Below, in pieces: positions 10,112 through 21,565 of a stretch of DNA of 45,021 bases. Position numbers and translations under genes: made by a program. The stretch comes from Pelargonium cotyledonis (Eukaryota > Streptophyta > Magnoliopsida > Geraniales > Geraniaceae). Below the pieces are notes generated by a model that saw nothing but the letters and a program-made list of their open reading frames with translations, was not told the origin of the DNA and searched no databases. The DNA is taken from positions 1-45,021 of the forward strand of contig JAYMTA010000078.1 of the NCBI GenBank assembly GCA_036897625.1, written 5' to 3'. Position 1 is the stretch's first letter. Each line of letters starts with the position of its first letter.

Positions 10112-11584
10112 ATGGGCGGCGACTCGACTCGGTCGATTGTTGTCAAAGCCGAGCGCACCTATGGCTCCGACGCGGATGCTCTGGTCACCTTCAGTGTCTG
10201 CTTGCATGGCTTCCACCCAAACGACGCCCAGAAGACCCTCTGGGTCTCCGACACGTGTCCTCTCTCCTCAAACAAGCCGTACCTTCCTCTGCTACTCCAG
10301 CTTCTCCAAGAAACCATCAGCCGCTCCCCTACGGCGCATGATAGCACCTGCCCGCGCTCCCAGCTCCAGAAGCTCAAACCCGACCCGGTTGCTTGGATTA
10401 TGGACTCTCACTCGCCCGAGTCATTCTCGAGCTTCTTCAACCTTGTCTTCTTCACGCGCCTCTTCTGGTTGTGCGTGTTTGACGCCCCCAGTGAAGCGGG
10501 ATCTATCTACTTCAAGTCCATGTTATCTCCGAACCTCGAGTTGCTGTCGTGCAAGCACGCGACTGCCCTGCGCGCGTTTCTTGCAACTGTGGGCGTTGAC
10601 GCCGAGCTGTGCTTCATGCGGACGGTCGGATACATGTTAGCAAAATGGTTGATTTTAAAGGAGGTCGGCGTGGGATTGCAAACCTTAACTCCGTCGCCGC
10701 CGCCGACTCTCGGGTTCTCCTATGCGACAGAAGCTCACGGGTATTGGACTTTCAAAGCCTACGCGCCGGTGTCGGGAATGAGAGTCACGTGCTCCAGCGA
10801 ATCGACCAATCGGTTCCCTTTACTGGAACCCAAGGAGTCGGTTCTACGGTACGCGCTGGCGCACCAGCAGCTCGAGGCCGTTATACAGTTGGAATATTCA
10901 GTTACGTTCCACGAGAGCTTCATTCAGGTGAACGCACGTGTCGACAATCTACGCTTCCACGTGGTGAAGCTGGGTTTCAAGAACAACGACGGCGTGGGAT
11001 TGGCGGACGAGAGGTATTTCCCGACGAGGATCCGGGTTTGGGTCGGGCCGGAGGTGGGAGCCACTTACGTAGCCGGGTTGAGCCTGGGTCGGTCGACGGA
11101 CAACGGAGAGAAGGAGGTGAAGATGCAGAAAATCGTGAAGGGCAAATTCGGAAAAGCGAAGCTGCCGAAGGTGAAGGCGACGGCGAGTGCTACGATGAGG
11201 ACGAGGACGAGGAACTGGAGGTGGGACCATGACGCGGAGGGAAACGCGGCGGTGTTCGACGCGGTGTTGTGCGACAACGCGACTGGACACGAGGCGGCGA
11301 CGTGGAACCCGGCGACCGGAAAGTTGGGGTACGGGATGCAGAAACGACATGTCGGAGCGAGCAGGCCGTTTACGAAGTCTGGTGGGCTGGTGTTTGGCGG
11401 CGATGAGTACGGAGAGGAGGTGAAGTGGAGGGTGAGCAAAGAGATGGAGGGAAGTGTGCTCAAATGGAGAATTGGAGGGCAAGTATGGTTGAGCTATTGG
11501 GCTAATGAGATCAATAGTTCTTATTTCGAGACTAGGTGTGTGGAGTGGTGTGATGAGGTAGATTTGCCACTACTTCCCGCTTAA
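10112..11584 (+). CDS. Uncharacterised plant protein, intronless, 490 residues
   Basis: I do not recognise a named domain. The frame is long, GC-rich compared with its surroundings, and free of stops, with protein-like blocks such as ALVTFSVCLHGFHPNDAQKT, FNLVFFTRLFWLCVFDAP, ERYFPTRIRVWVGPEVGATY and the C-terminal WKWRIGG-like region (VLKWRIGGQVWLSYWANEIN). One hydrophobic aromatic stretch (about residues 107-122) could be a buried helix or a weak membrane segment. There is no clear signal peptide. A basic patch (KIVKGKFGKAKLPKVKATAS, then MRTRTR) lies near residues 340-370. The ATG at 10112 is the first usable start after the stop at 10046; homologues probably begin at the equivalent of 10010, giving 524 residues. 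It stands alone between a tRNA and the fucosidase pair. Function unknown. Confidence 0.8.
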   Translation: MGGDSTRSIVVKAERTYGSDADALVTFSVCLHGFHPNDAQKTLWVSDTCPLSSNKPYLPLLLQLLQETISRSPTAHDSTCPRSQLQKLKPDPVAWIMDSHSPESFSSFFNLVFFTRLFWLCVFDAPSEAGSIYFKSMLSPNLELLSCKHATALRAFLATVGVDAELCFMRTVGYMLAKWLILKEVGVGLQTLTPSPPPTLGFSYATEAHGYWTFKAYAPVSGMRVTCSSESTNRFPLLEPKESVLRYALAHQQLEAVIQLEYSVTFHESFIQVNARVDNLRFHVVKLGFKNNDGVGLADERYFPTRIRVWVGPEVGATYVAGLSLGRSTDNGEKEVKMQKIVKGKFGKAKLPKVKATASATMRTRTRNWRWDHDAEGNAAVFDAVLCDNATGHEAATWNPATGKLGYGMQKRHVGASRPFTKSGGLVFGGDEYGEEVKWRVSKEMEGSVLKWRIGGQVWLSYWANEINSSYFETRCVEWCDEVDLPLLPA

Positions 11585-12951
11585 TTTGGAATATAATCCA
11601 ACCGAGAAATAGGAAGCTAGCTCAATCTATGTTACTTACTATTCATATGTGATGTAAATAGTAAACGTATATGGTAAGAGCTTATAGTAGATGTTCATAT
11701 ATATTTTTTTTCTTATTAAATATGTCCAAAACATATATCCCTTAGGTTCAAATTTTGCATAAATAAAGTTTAAGGGACCTCGTAAGAAAATAGTTTAATT
11801 TTAGAGCTCCTCAAATGATTAATGTGATATATTTCTATTTTATAATCTTAAAACTTATGTTTTAACACAATTAGAGTCGTGATAATAAAGTTACTTTAGT
11901 TTTGACTTTATGATATGTAATCTTATTTTCTCTTATTTTTTGTGTGTGATGGTACTAGTGGCCACTTTAATGTATCATTCATATGCATAACTTTCTTATG
12001 ATAGGTGCAATTTGCACCATGCATATTACATAGTTAAAATGTCTTCACATTTTAAGACAAGTTTAACAATGTGCTACCATTGCACAAATATTTAAGTACA
12101 CACCTAAGTCTCAATTTAACAATGTGCTACCATTGCACAAATATTTAAGAAATTTTACTAGTAAGGATCTAAGCCTTGAGCTCTATTTCCTGATAGCATA
12201 AGTCTTCTAACTCTATCTTAAGAGTTCTAAAATTATATTTTTTCTTTCTCAATATGATCATATTATCACATGAACATGACAATAAATACATTATAACTTG
12301 TCAAAATTGACCGAGTCAAAATGAGCTAATTTTTTATTTACCAATTATATAATCAAAATAAAATATATTAATCAAAATAACTTGTAAATATCTGGAGAAA
12401 TAAACTGGTGGAGTATTGTTGTAGTTGTAGACGAAAACTAGCATCATTCTAAAATCTGATATTGACGAGATGTAACATCCTTTTAGCTTAATGTAACACA
12501 ATCATTGTGGAAAAAGTAAGTGGCCTTTTTAAAAACATTATTATTTGACATGGTTTATTTAGTGAAAAAGATAAAAAAAATATAAAATACTAAAAAAGAT
12601 TAAGAATGAAATCAATCTGGATCCTCTCGTCTCGAGATAGTCCGTAGTTACGTAGCTAAGCGCCGCGTGCCTCGCAAACAGAAACAATGTGTCAACGGAC
12701 CGTTGTGAATGGTATTTCATTTCATATTCGCAGTCAAAAGAAAAATGCATGTTACGTGGGCCCTCTATGCATTCATATCTAATCTAACTGCATCACCTCC
12801 CTCACAGCTCAAATCTACCAAAACCATAAGCCTTGCTTGCTTCCTACACTGTGACTGTGACTGTGAGTGAGTGAGTGAGTGGAGTGCACTCAAGAAAGAG
12901 CTACCTAGCTTTATTTATTTATATTTTTTATAAATAAATTTGAATTTAACA
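11585..12951. other. Intergenic region upstream of GH95 gene 1
   Basis: AT-rich DNA holding the 3' UTR of the unknown gene, one direct repeat (12062-12149) and the promoter of the first fucosidase gene. An AT-only inverted repeat (TTTATTTAT... ...ATAAATAAA, about 12911-12940) sits just before the ATG. I see no gene. Confidence 0.4.
12062..12149. repeat. Direct repeat of about 35 bp, period 53
   Basis: The block starting TTTAACAATGTGCTACCATT and ending CACAAATATTTAAG occurs at 12062-12096 and again from 12115, separated by about 18 bases. Copies are essentially identical, so the duplication is recent. No coding role is visible. Confidence 0.8.
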
Positions 12952-15900
12952 ATGGAGGAAGGAGATGAGTGGGTTCTGGTGCGCCGGCCCACAGATAAGG
13001 ACCTGTGGACGCCGAGCTCGCATCTGGCGGACGACGACACTTCCAAGCCTCTGAAGCTGATTTTCGCCGGACCCGCCAAGTACTGGACGGACGCTGTCCC
13101 GATCGGCACTGGCCGCCTCGGCGCCATGGTCTGGGGCGGCGTTGCTACTGAGACACTCCAGCTCAATGGTATGTGCTGCCTCCTTCAATTATGCATTCTG
13201 TGAGCGTCAGAGGGTTTGTATTGTTATATGTAAAGTGATCTGTTTAGTTGGTGAGAAAATTGTGGCAGTTAATTATTGGATAGAAAATTAATCTCTTTTG
13301 TTACTTCTATTTTTGGATGATCGGATTTCTTCAAGTGTTTGGATTTGTTATGTTGCGTTTTTAAATTTTGGATTTTGTATATGTGATTTCATGTCAAAAT
13401 TTACCAATTTGGGAGTTTGTTGGATTTGAATTGTCCCACCAGTGTTTCATACATTGAGTTTTGGATGTAAGCTCCCATTGCTTAGTCTTTGAAATCGGCA
13501 TTGTTTGATTGGTAAGAAACCAAGGGAAAATAAGACAATCCTATTTGCAGTTATATGAAATGTGTTGCTTTGTGCTTCTGTTTTTTGGGTTTTAAGATAA
13601 CTTGAGATAATTCAGGAGATAAATAATACAAATGTACAAATCAATAAGCTAATTTTAAGCTTAGTTCACTCAAGGATGTTACTTTTGGGGGCATTTGCCT
13701 CTCATGATGCTGCCAACATTTAGAGCAACTGAAATGTAGCATTGTGCTTTTATTAAGATCATATACTTATATGGTTGCTCTGCTTTGATGTTTGTTTTAA
13801 TTAATTAGCATTATGTCTCTTCTCGCTTAGGATGAAAGTGAACTCACAACATATAACTGAATTCCTGTGTAGAGGACACACTTTGGACAGGGACTCCAGG
13901 GAACTACACCAATCCAAATGCTCCAGAGGCACTCACTCAAGTCAGGAAACTGGTTGACAATGGCCAGTATGTTGATGCTACCACAGCAGCAGTCAAATTG
14001 TCAGGAAACCCTTCTGATGTATGTTACGTCATTACCTCTAGTTTATGCTTCCTTTTTATTTTTTTCCTTCCTATGATAATGTTACGTCATTACCTCTATT
14101 TCATGTGTATCCATATACATATGGCTCATCTTACTAAAGCAGTCGCATACCTCTACTCATTGTGCATTACTGCCCTGTTTATCATAAGATCAACCAGCAC
14201 ATGTTTGAGAGAGTGATAGCCCTTTATTTTAGCAGCCTAGTATTGACCAGCTAATGTATGCATCACATCTATGAAGTCTGGACTTTGGGATTAAGGTATA
14301 TTGGATTAGTTGTTTTTTAAATAAAACATACTAAGGTTCATAACCCATTTGTCCATCTGTCCTGAAATTGAAGTTACCTACAACTCAACGATACTTTAGG
14401 GTATGGGCTTTCGGTTCTCAATTACTCCTTGAAGTCCATGACTTAATGATAATTTCAATGAGAATGTTCTATGGTAAAGGTTTTTACTAAATTGAAAAAT
14501 GTCTCCTAATGACTTCTCTCAAAAGGAAAAAAAGTTGCATTCTAATAATTTTTAATTTGATGATGAAGGTTTACCAGCCTCTGGGTGACATCAAGCTAGA
14601 ATTTGATGATTCCCATCTCAAATATGCGGAAGAAACTTATCGCAGAGAACTAGACTTGGATACTGCTTCAGTAAAAGTAAAATATTCTGTTGGAGATGTA
14701 GAATACACAAGGGAACATTTTGCTTCCAATCCTGATCAAGTAATTGTGACAAAAATTTCTGGAAACAAACCAGGTTCTTTGTCATTTACAGTGTCTCTGG
14801 ATAGCAAGTTACACCATCATTCACAAGTACATGGAAGCAATCAGATTATCATGGAAGGAAGTTGTCCTGGTAAAAGAATCCCGCCAAAATTGAATGCAGA
14901 TAATGATTCAAAAGGAATTCAGTTTTCTGCAGTTCTTGATTTACATATTAGTGATGGAAGAGGAGTCGTCCATGTACTGGATGGCAAGAAATTGAAGGTT
15001 GAAGGTTCAGATTATGCTGTTCTGCTTCTAGTTGCTTCATCCTCTTTTGATGGGCCTTTCACCAAGCCATCGGATTCTAAGAAGGATCCTACTTCAGAAT
15101 CTTTGAGTGCCTTAAAGTCTATAACAAAATTTTCGTACTCTGATCTTTATTCACATCATCTGGATGATTATCAGAATCTTTTCCATCGGGTCTCACTGCA
15201 GCTTTCAAAAAGCTCCAAGAGCAATTTAGGAAATAGGTCCTTGGAGATGAAGAGTCTTGAAGCTGATATAGTTTCTACTGCAGAGAGGGTGAAATCTTTT
15301 CGAACTGACGAAGATCCCTCCTTAGTGGAGCTTTTGTTCCAGTATGGTCGGTATTTGCTTATCTCATGTTCACGGCCTGGGACTCAACCGTCAAACCTGC
15401 AGGGTATATGGAGCCAGAAAATAGAGCCGGCATGGGAGTATGTTCTGCATCTCTCTTTTGTGTGTGCATGTTAGTGCAGTGTGCATACTCATTTATCCTC
15501 TCTTCCCCTTCTTTACTTGTTTCATTTACTTGATTCTTTTCTTAATGTATTCACTCTATAGTTGCTGCAAACTCAATTTGGTTAGTTATCAATACTTTGC
15601 TTCCAAATCTACATAGGTTTCGTTTGGTTTTATTTACAATGCAGTGTATCGATATTCAGTTATAGCACATGAACTAAACTTGTTACTAGAGTTATGTAGT
15701 ACCTTTAACTTCATGAAAATTTTATTTTAATTCCTTAATTTTTTGTTCAGTTGTGCTCCTCACTTGAACATTAATCTTCAAATGAATTACTGGCCTTGCT
15801 TACCTTGCAATCTCAAAGAGTGCCAGGAGCCCTTGTTCGATTACATTGCCTTATTGTCAATCAATGGGAGTAAAACTGCTAAAGTAAGAACATTTTTCCC

Positions 15901-18623
15901 TTTGCATTTTCCAGGTTAAACTTAGAGACCTGGCAGAACTCTTTATATTAGATTTTATATCATTATGGTGCTTGATAAAGAATAGTTTCTGTTGAATCTC
16001 ATTGGATAAGATTCTCCACAAATAGATCAATTTTGAAAATTTTATAGACAGAAACTTAAGCATGAGCCTTTAACATAGATATTTGGAAAGTGGTGAGAGG
16101 GATTGAAGTAACTTGATTCTGTATTTATCACTCCTGATCTCAAACCAGATTTGTATGATCTCCATAATATCCTTGGTGGCTAGAGCCTAGAGCAAGACTC
16201 TTGTGGCTCAGTGGCTTTCAGATTCTTGACGAAAATTATTGTTTCATTACCATTCTTCACATCTTCTGCATATTTTTTGCTAAACGTAACAGGTTAACTA
16301 TGAAGCAAACGGTTGGGTCGCACATCAAGTCTCTGACATATGGGCAAAAACATCTCCAGATCGTGGTCAGGCTGTATGGGCTTTATGGCCGATGGGTGGA
16401 GCATGGCTTTGTACCCATCTGTGGGAGCATTATGCATACACAATGGACAAAGTAAGACTTTCTTTCTCAACAAATGTTCTGTGCCCTTGTTAGCTTTAGT
16501 TTATAGTTATTGGTCTGAAAAGTGAAAATATCTTCTTCTTCGTTTTTGGTGGGGAAACTTCTACATACATAGAGGGGCTCTAACCTTTGTGATCAACTGA
16601 TCATGGTGCTTTCCACATAGCTTCTTGTAGTAAGTAAAGTTGAAATGCCCACTGATAACAAGTTCTTTATTTATTGCCCTCTAATCACTGATCATGTTTA
16701 ACTGTTGCTTCTTTCTTGGTTTGGAGTTCAGTTTGCTTATTTCATCACAATATTAATGCAATCTATCAACCTGCTGTTGTTATCCATGTCAAAAGTGATT
16801 GACCTAAGGCGTTTTGTCCCGAGGATATGGTAATTGGAAGTTGACTACTGTAATTCAGGGCCTGAAAGTAATTAACAAGTTAATCTTGTTCTACTAAATC
16901 GATGGGTTACACCTTCCATGACTGAATTATAATAATTGCATTCTTTCTTCCTTCCTGATTGCACAAATACTGGCCTTGCCACTGAGTGATTCAAATTTGT
17001 TTTCATATGATCAATTCAATTTTCTAGCAAGTAAATGAATGCTGCTGACATTTTCTGCATAATTAGGAATTTCTAAAAAAGGCTTACCCTGTATTGGAAG
17101 GATGCGTGTCATTTCTGTTGGACTGGTTGATTGAAGGCCCTGGAGGATATTTGGAAACTAACCCATCAACTTCGCCAGAACATATGTTTGTTGCTCCAGA
17201 TGGTAAGCAAGCCAGTGTGAGCTATTCTTCGACAATGGACATGGCAATTATAAAAGAAGTTTTCTCTGATATTGTTTCTGCTGCTAAGGTGAAGCTCTTA
17301 TTTTCTGGTGATAATGCCTAGCTTGGCCTACTGTTTTTGTAAACCATGCAAATTTCTTATGGCAGGTTTTGGGAAGAAGCAAGGATGCTCTCGTCGATAA
17401 AGTTCTCGAAGCTCAAAAAAAGCTCCCACCAACAAGAATCGCAAGAGATGGTTCGATTATGGAATGGGTATGTAGTTTGCTTGAATTTTACAATTTCATG
17501 GATCTTTTCAAAAGTTATTTTGCTTTAGCATGTTTAATGCTGATCTTGTGTACACTGGAGCTGCTATTATGGGTAAGAAGTTCACTTTGATTTGAGACAG
17601 GCACAAGATTTTGAGGACTCTGATGTGCATCATCGGCATATATCACACTTGTTTGGCTTGTTTCCTGGTCATACAATTTCTGTTGGGAAAACTCATGACC
17701 TCTGTAAAGCAGCAGACTATACGCTCTATAAAAGAGGTTTGCATGCCAAACCTGATTCTCGTATTCATTTTATTGCGATGTGATAAATTCTGGATTATGA
17801 GTCGCTATACCATAAATCCAAATCTTAAACTCAGGAGTTCACAGTATACTTCAGTGGAGAAAAAGAAAGAAAACAAAAACTTGAGCAGAGACTTATTATT
17901 GTTGTTCATACTTGATAATATGGAACAGGGGATGATGGTCCTGGATGGTCAACAACGTGGAAAATTGCCTGGTGGGCGCGTCTTCACAACAGTGAGCATG
18001 CATATCGGATGGTCAAGCATTTGATAGACTTGGTTGACCCTGCTCGTGAAGCTGATTTCGAAGGAGGACTATACAGTAATCTGTTCACTGCACATCCCCC
18101 TTTCCAAATAGATGCTAACTTTGGGTAAGCAGCATTCTCAACACCATTTCAGCATAATGAAAGTATACATGCCTATGCAGTTCGAATTATCTACACGCCA
18201 TCCAAACTGTTGAGAGTTGAATGAGAAATATTCAAATTAAAGTTAAGAAGTGCTGAATTCCAGTTATTGACAATTTGACAAGTCTTGAACTATTTGTTCA
18301 GTTTTGCAGCAGCAGTTGCAGAAATGCTCGTACAAAGCACTGTAAAAGACCTCTACTTGCTTCCTGCTCTTCCCTGGGATAAATGGGCGAGCGGTTGCGT
18401 GAAAGGCTTGAAAGCTCGTGGCGGGGTGACAGTAAACATCTGCTGGAAAGAAGGGGATCTCCATGAAGTTGGCATTTGGTCACGAGAAGAGAACTCAATT
18501 AAAAGATTGCATTACCGAGGAACTATAGTGACAACACAGATATCACATGGAAAAGTTTACACTTTCAATCCACATTTAAAATGTGTCAAGATAAACTCTC
18601 TCCCAGAAGCACAAATTCATTGA
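12952..18623 (+). CDS. Alpha-L-fucosidase 2-like (GH95), tandem copy 1
   Basis: Ten exons join to 833 residues: 12952-13168, 13873-14018, 14569-15437, 15751-15883, 16293-16451, 17067-17288, 17366-17467, 17601-17736, 17929-18124, 18302-18623. All introns are GT-AG. This is the FUC95A/AXY8 family, retaining inverting glycosidases that release alpha-1,2-L-fucose from xyloglucan and arabinogalactan in the apoplast (strictly, GH95 enzymes invert configuration). The N-terminal domain starts with [20 protein letters not shown] and RLGAMVWGG. The (alpha/alpha)6 barrel carries [10 protein letters not shown]; by position Asn417 and Asn419 match the Asn pair of the bacterial AfcA active site. Glu546 (TSPEH) and Asp723 (QIDANFG) are the likely acid and base; that assignment is inferred. 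[28 protein letters not shown] and NICW are further family blocks. The start [13 protein letters not shown] shows no clear signal peptide. The length is normal and nothing is broken. Confidence 0.95.
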
Positions 18624-18969
18624 TAACATTGCTGAGATCAGATTAGAGATCCTATGTTCAGTTTAGGAACATGTACTCTTTTGCATCTCTATTTCCACAG
18701 CTGATATTGATTTTTGTTGAAATTTATGATATATATTAGCATTCTTGATAATTATTGGTTTCAGTACAAAACAATATTACAGTATATTGTCCGTGATCTA
18801 CTTGCTGAAAATAGAGTCCAAAACTGACAGTACTGTAACTTTAGCAGTTCTCGTGCCGGGAAGTGTGGGGCCCTCATCACTCACACAAAAACATCGGAAA
18901 AAACAAGACGTTAAGCATGCTTCACTCTCTCTTCCTCGACTTCAACGTTGATTGCTTGATCCTCGGTGC

Positions 18970-21493
18970 ATGGAAGAACATCGCGGGTGGTCCTTGGTGG
19001 GCCCACCGGCGGCCGGCAGCTCAAGCCTGACGGAGGCAGCTGAATCTGATAGTGCTAGTCTCAAGGTCACCTTTACTGCACCGGCCAACCACTGGACCGA
19101 CGCGCTCCCTGTCGGTAATGGCCGTCTTGGTGCCATGGTCTGGGGCGGCGTCCCCTCCGAAACCATCCAGCTCAACGGTATCATCAATTTTAATCACAAC
19201 TAAAAACTCAGTGAATGTGGGAAATAATTAAAATTTGGGATTTTCAAATTTTTGTCTCTAATTTAGCATGATTGTGATTCGTTGATCAATATCAGCTGGG
19301 GGTTCTACTTTTAGTTTATGTTATCGAATAATTTGTAGTTGTCTAGAACTGTTTCATTTTTCGGTCCTTGATAATGAAAATTTCTGTAGCTGAATAAAAT
19401 TTATGGAGAAGATGATGTTAACTCACAGCAGTACATTACTGAATTCCTTCTGTAGAGGACACACTGTGGACTGGAATTCCGGGTGATTATACGAATCCTA
19501 ATGCTCCAGAGGCCTTATCAGAGGTCAGAAAACTTGTAGATGATGATGAATATGCTGAAGCTACTGCTGCAGCAGCCAAGTTGTGCGGCAATCTTGCCGA
19601 TGTATGTCACACTATAAACAACAACATTGTTATTTTTCTTTTTATATTATACATAACTTACATTAGGTTTCTTGTCATCATGTACAGATTGGTTATATGG
19701 ATATTACATTAGGTTTCTTGTCATCATGTACAGATTGGTTATATGGATAAAGATTTGAATTATACTGGGAAGTGTATCCTAATGGTTTTCTTGTGGTGAT
19801 GAAGGTTTACCAGCTTCTGGGTGATATCAAGCTGGAATTTGATGATTCCCATCTTAAATATGACCAAGCAACATATAACAGAGAGCTAGACTTGGATACT
19901 GCAACAGTAAGAGTTAGATATACCGTTGGTGATGTAGAATTCACAAGGGAGCATTTTGCTTCCTATCCCAATCAGGTAATTGTGTCAAAAATTTCTGGGA
20001 GCAAACCAGGATCATTGTCATTCACAGCGTCTCTAGACAGCAAGTTGCATCATCATTCACTAGTGAATGGCAAAAATCAGATTATGATGAAAGGAAGTTG
20101 TCCTGGTGAAAGGATCCCACCACCCATCATGAACAGTAAAAAAAATCCAAAGGGCATTCAGTTTTACGCAGTTCTCAGCTTAACGATTAGTGATGGTAGA
20201 GGTGTGATACATGTTTTGGATGACAATAAGTTGAGGGTAGAAGGTTCAGACTGGGCTGTATTGCTTTTGGTGGCGTCATCATCATTTGATGGACCATTCA
20301 TTAAGCCTTCAGATTCTAAAAAGGATCCGGCTTCAGAATGTTTCAGTAATTTGAAGTCCACAACAAATTTATCTTACACTGATCTCTACGCACATCATTT
20401 AGATGACTATCAAAATCTTTTTCATCGTGTCTCGGTTCAGCTCTCAGAAAAATCTAGTTTGTCCTCTACGACTGGTTTGCATTTGAATAAAAGTGCATAT
20501 GATAAAGTTCCAACTTCAAGGAGGATAGAATCTTTCCAAACTAATGAAGATCCATCCTTGGTGGCACTTCTGTTCCAATATGGTCGGTATTTATTAATCT
20601 CTTGTTCGCGGCCTGGAACTCAAGTGGCAAACCTGCAGGGAATTTGGAACAAGGATCTAGAGCCTGCGTGGGAGTATGTTTACATTCTCTTCGTTTTATT
20701 TATTTATTTACTTATTTTCCTTCTTTCCCTGCCCCTCGTACATATGCATCAAGATTTTGTATGTATAATAGTTGACTGACTCTGATATCATTTTTTTAAC
20801 CTTCTTCAGTGGTGCTCCTCACTTAAATATTAATCTAGAAATGAATTATTGGCCTTCCATGCCTTGCAACCTTAGTGAGTGCCAGGAACCTTTGTTTGAT
20901 TTCATTTCTTCCTTGTCAGTCAATGGAAGTAAAACTGCAAAAGTAAGGCTTCATTCCCTCTTCATCTACTTCATTATTTATAATTGGTCTTCTGGAACTA
21001 GTTTTTTATGTTCAGCCGTATGATTGTTTAACTGCTACAATATGTAATGCATATCAAAGGAAGAAATTATACTGCACCAAGCCAATTTTTATAAATTCTG
21101 AGATACCATTAATCAGTGTCTTTAGTCTTAAAGCTCGTATCCACAGTGAAGCATCATGACCGAAATCCCGCATGATCTTTTCTGGGATCATGATCCCATG
21201 TGTTTTTTTTCTTTCTAGATGAATTTCTTCCTTTCATTTTCATAGGTTATGTATGCATACTTTCTCTTATTTGGACACAAGGTTACAGGTGAATTATGAA
21301 GCTAGTGGCTGGGTTGTACATCACAAGTCAGATATATGGGCAAAAACATCTGCAGATCATGGTGGTGTTGAGTGGGCTCTGTGGCCAATGGGTGGGGCAT
21401 GGCTTTGTACCCATTTATGGGAGCATTATGCTTATACATTGGACGATGTAAGATACTGGTTTTCCATAAATTTTCAAGTTTCAATGCCTAAAT

Positions 21494-21565
<72 letters not shown>

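Noticed and set aside
10083..10640. 185-codon frame overlapping the unknown gene
   Set aside because: It is an alternate-frame shadow of the GC-rich 490-codon gene, with Ser/Arg/Pro-rich low-complexity content. The same holds for the minus-strand frames at 10949-11482.
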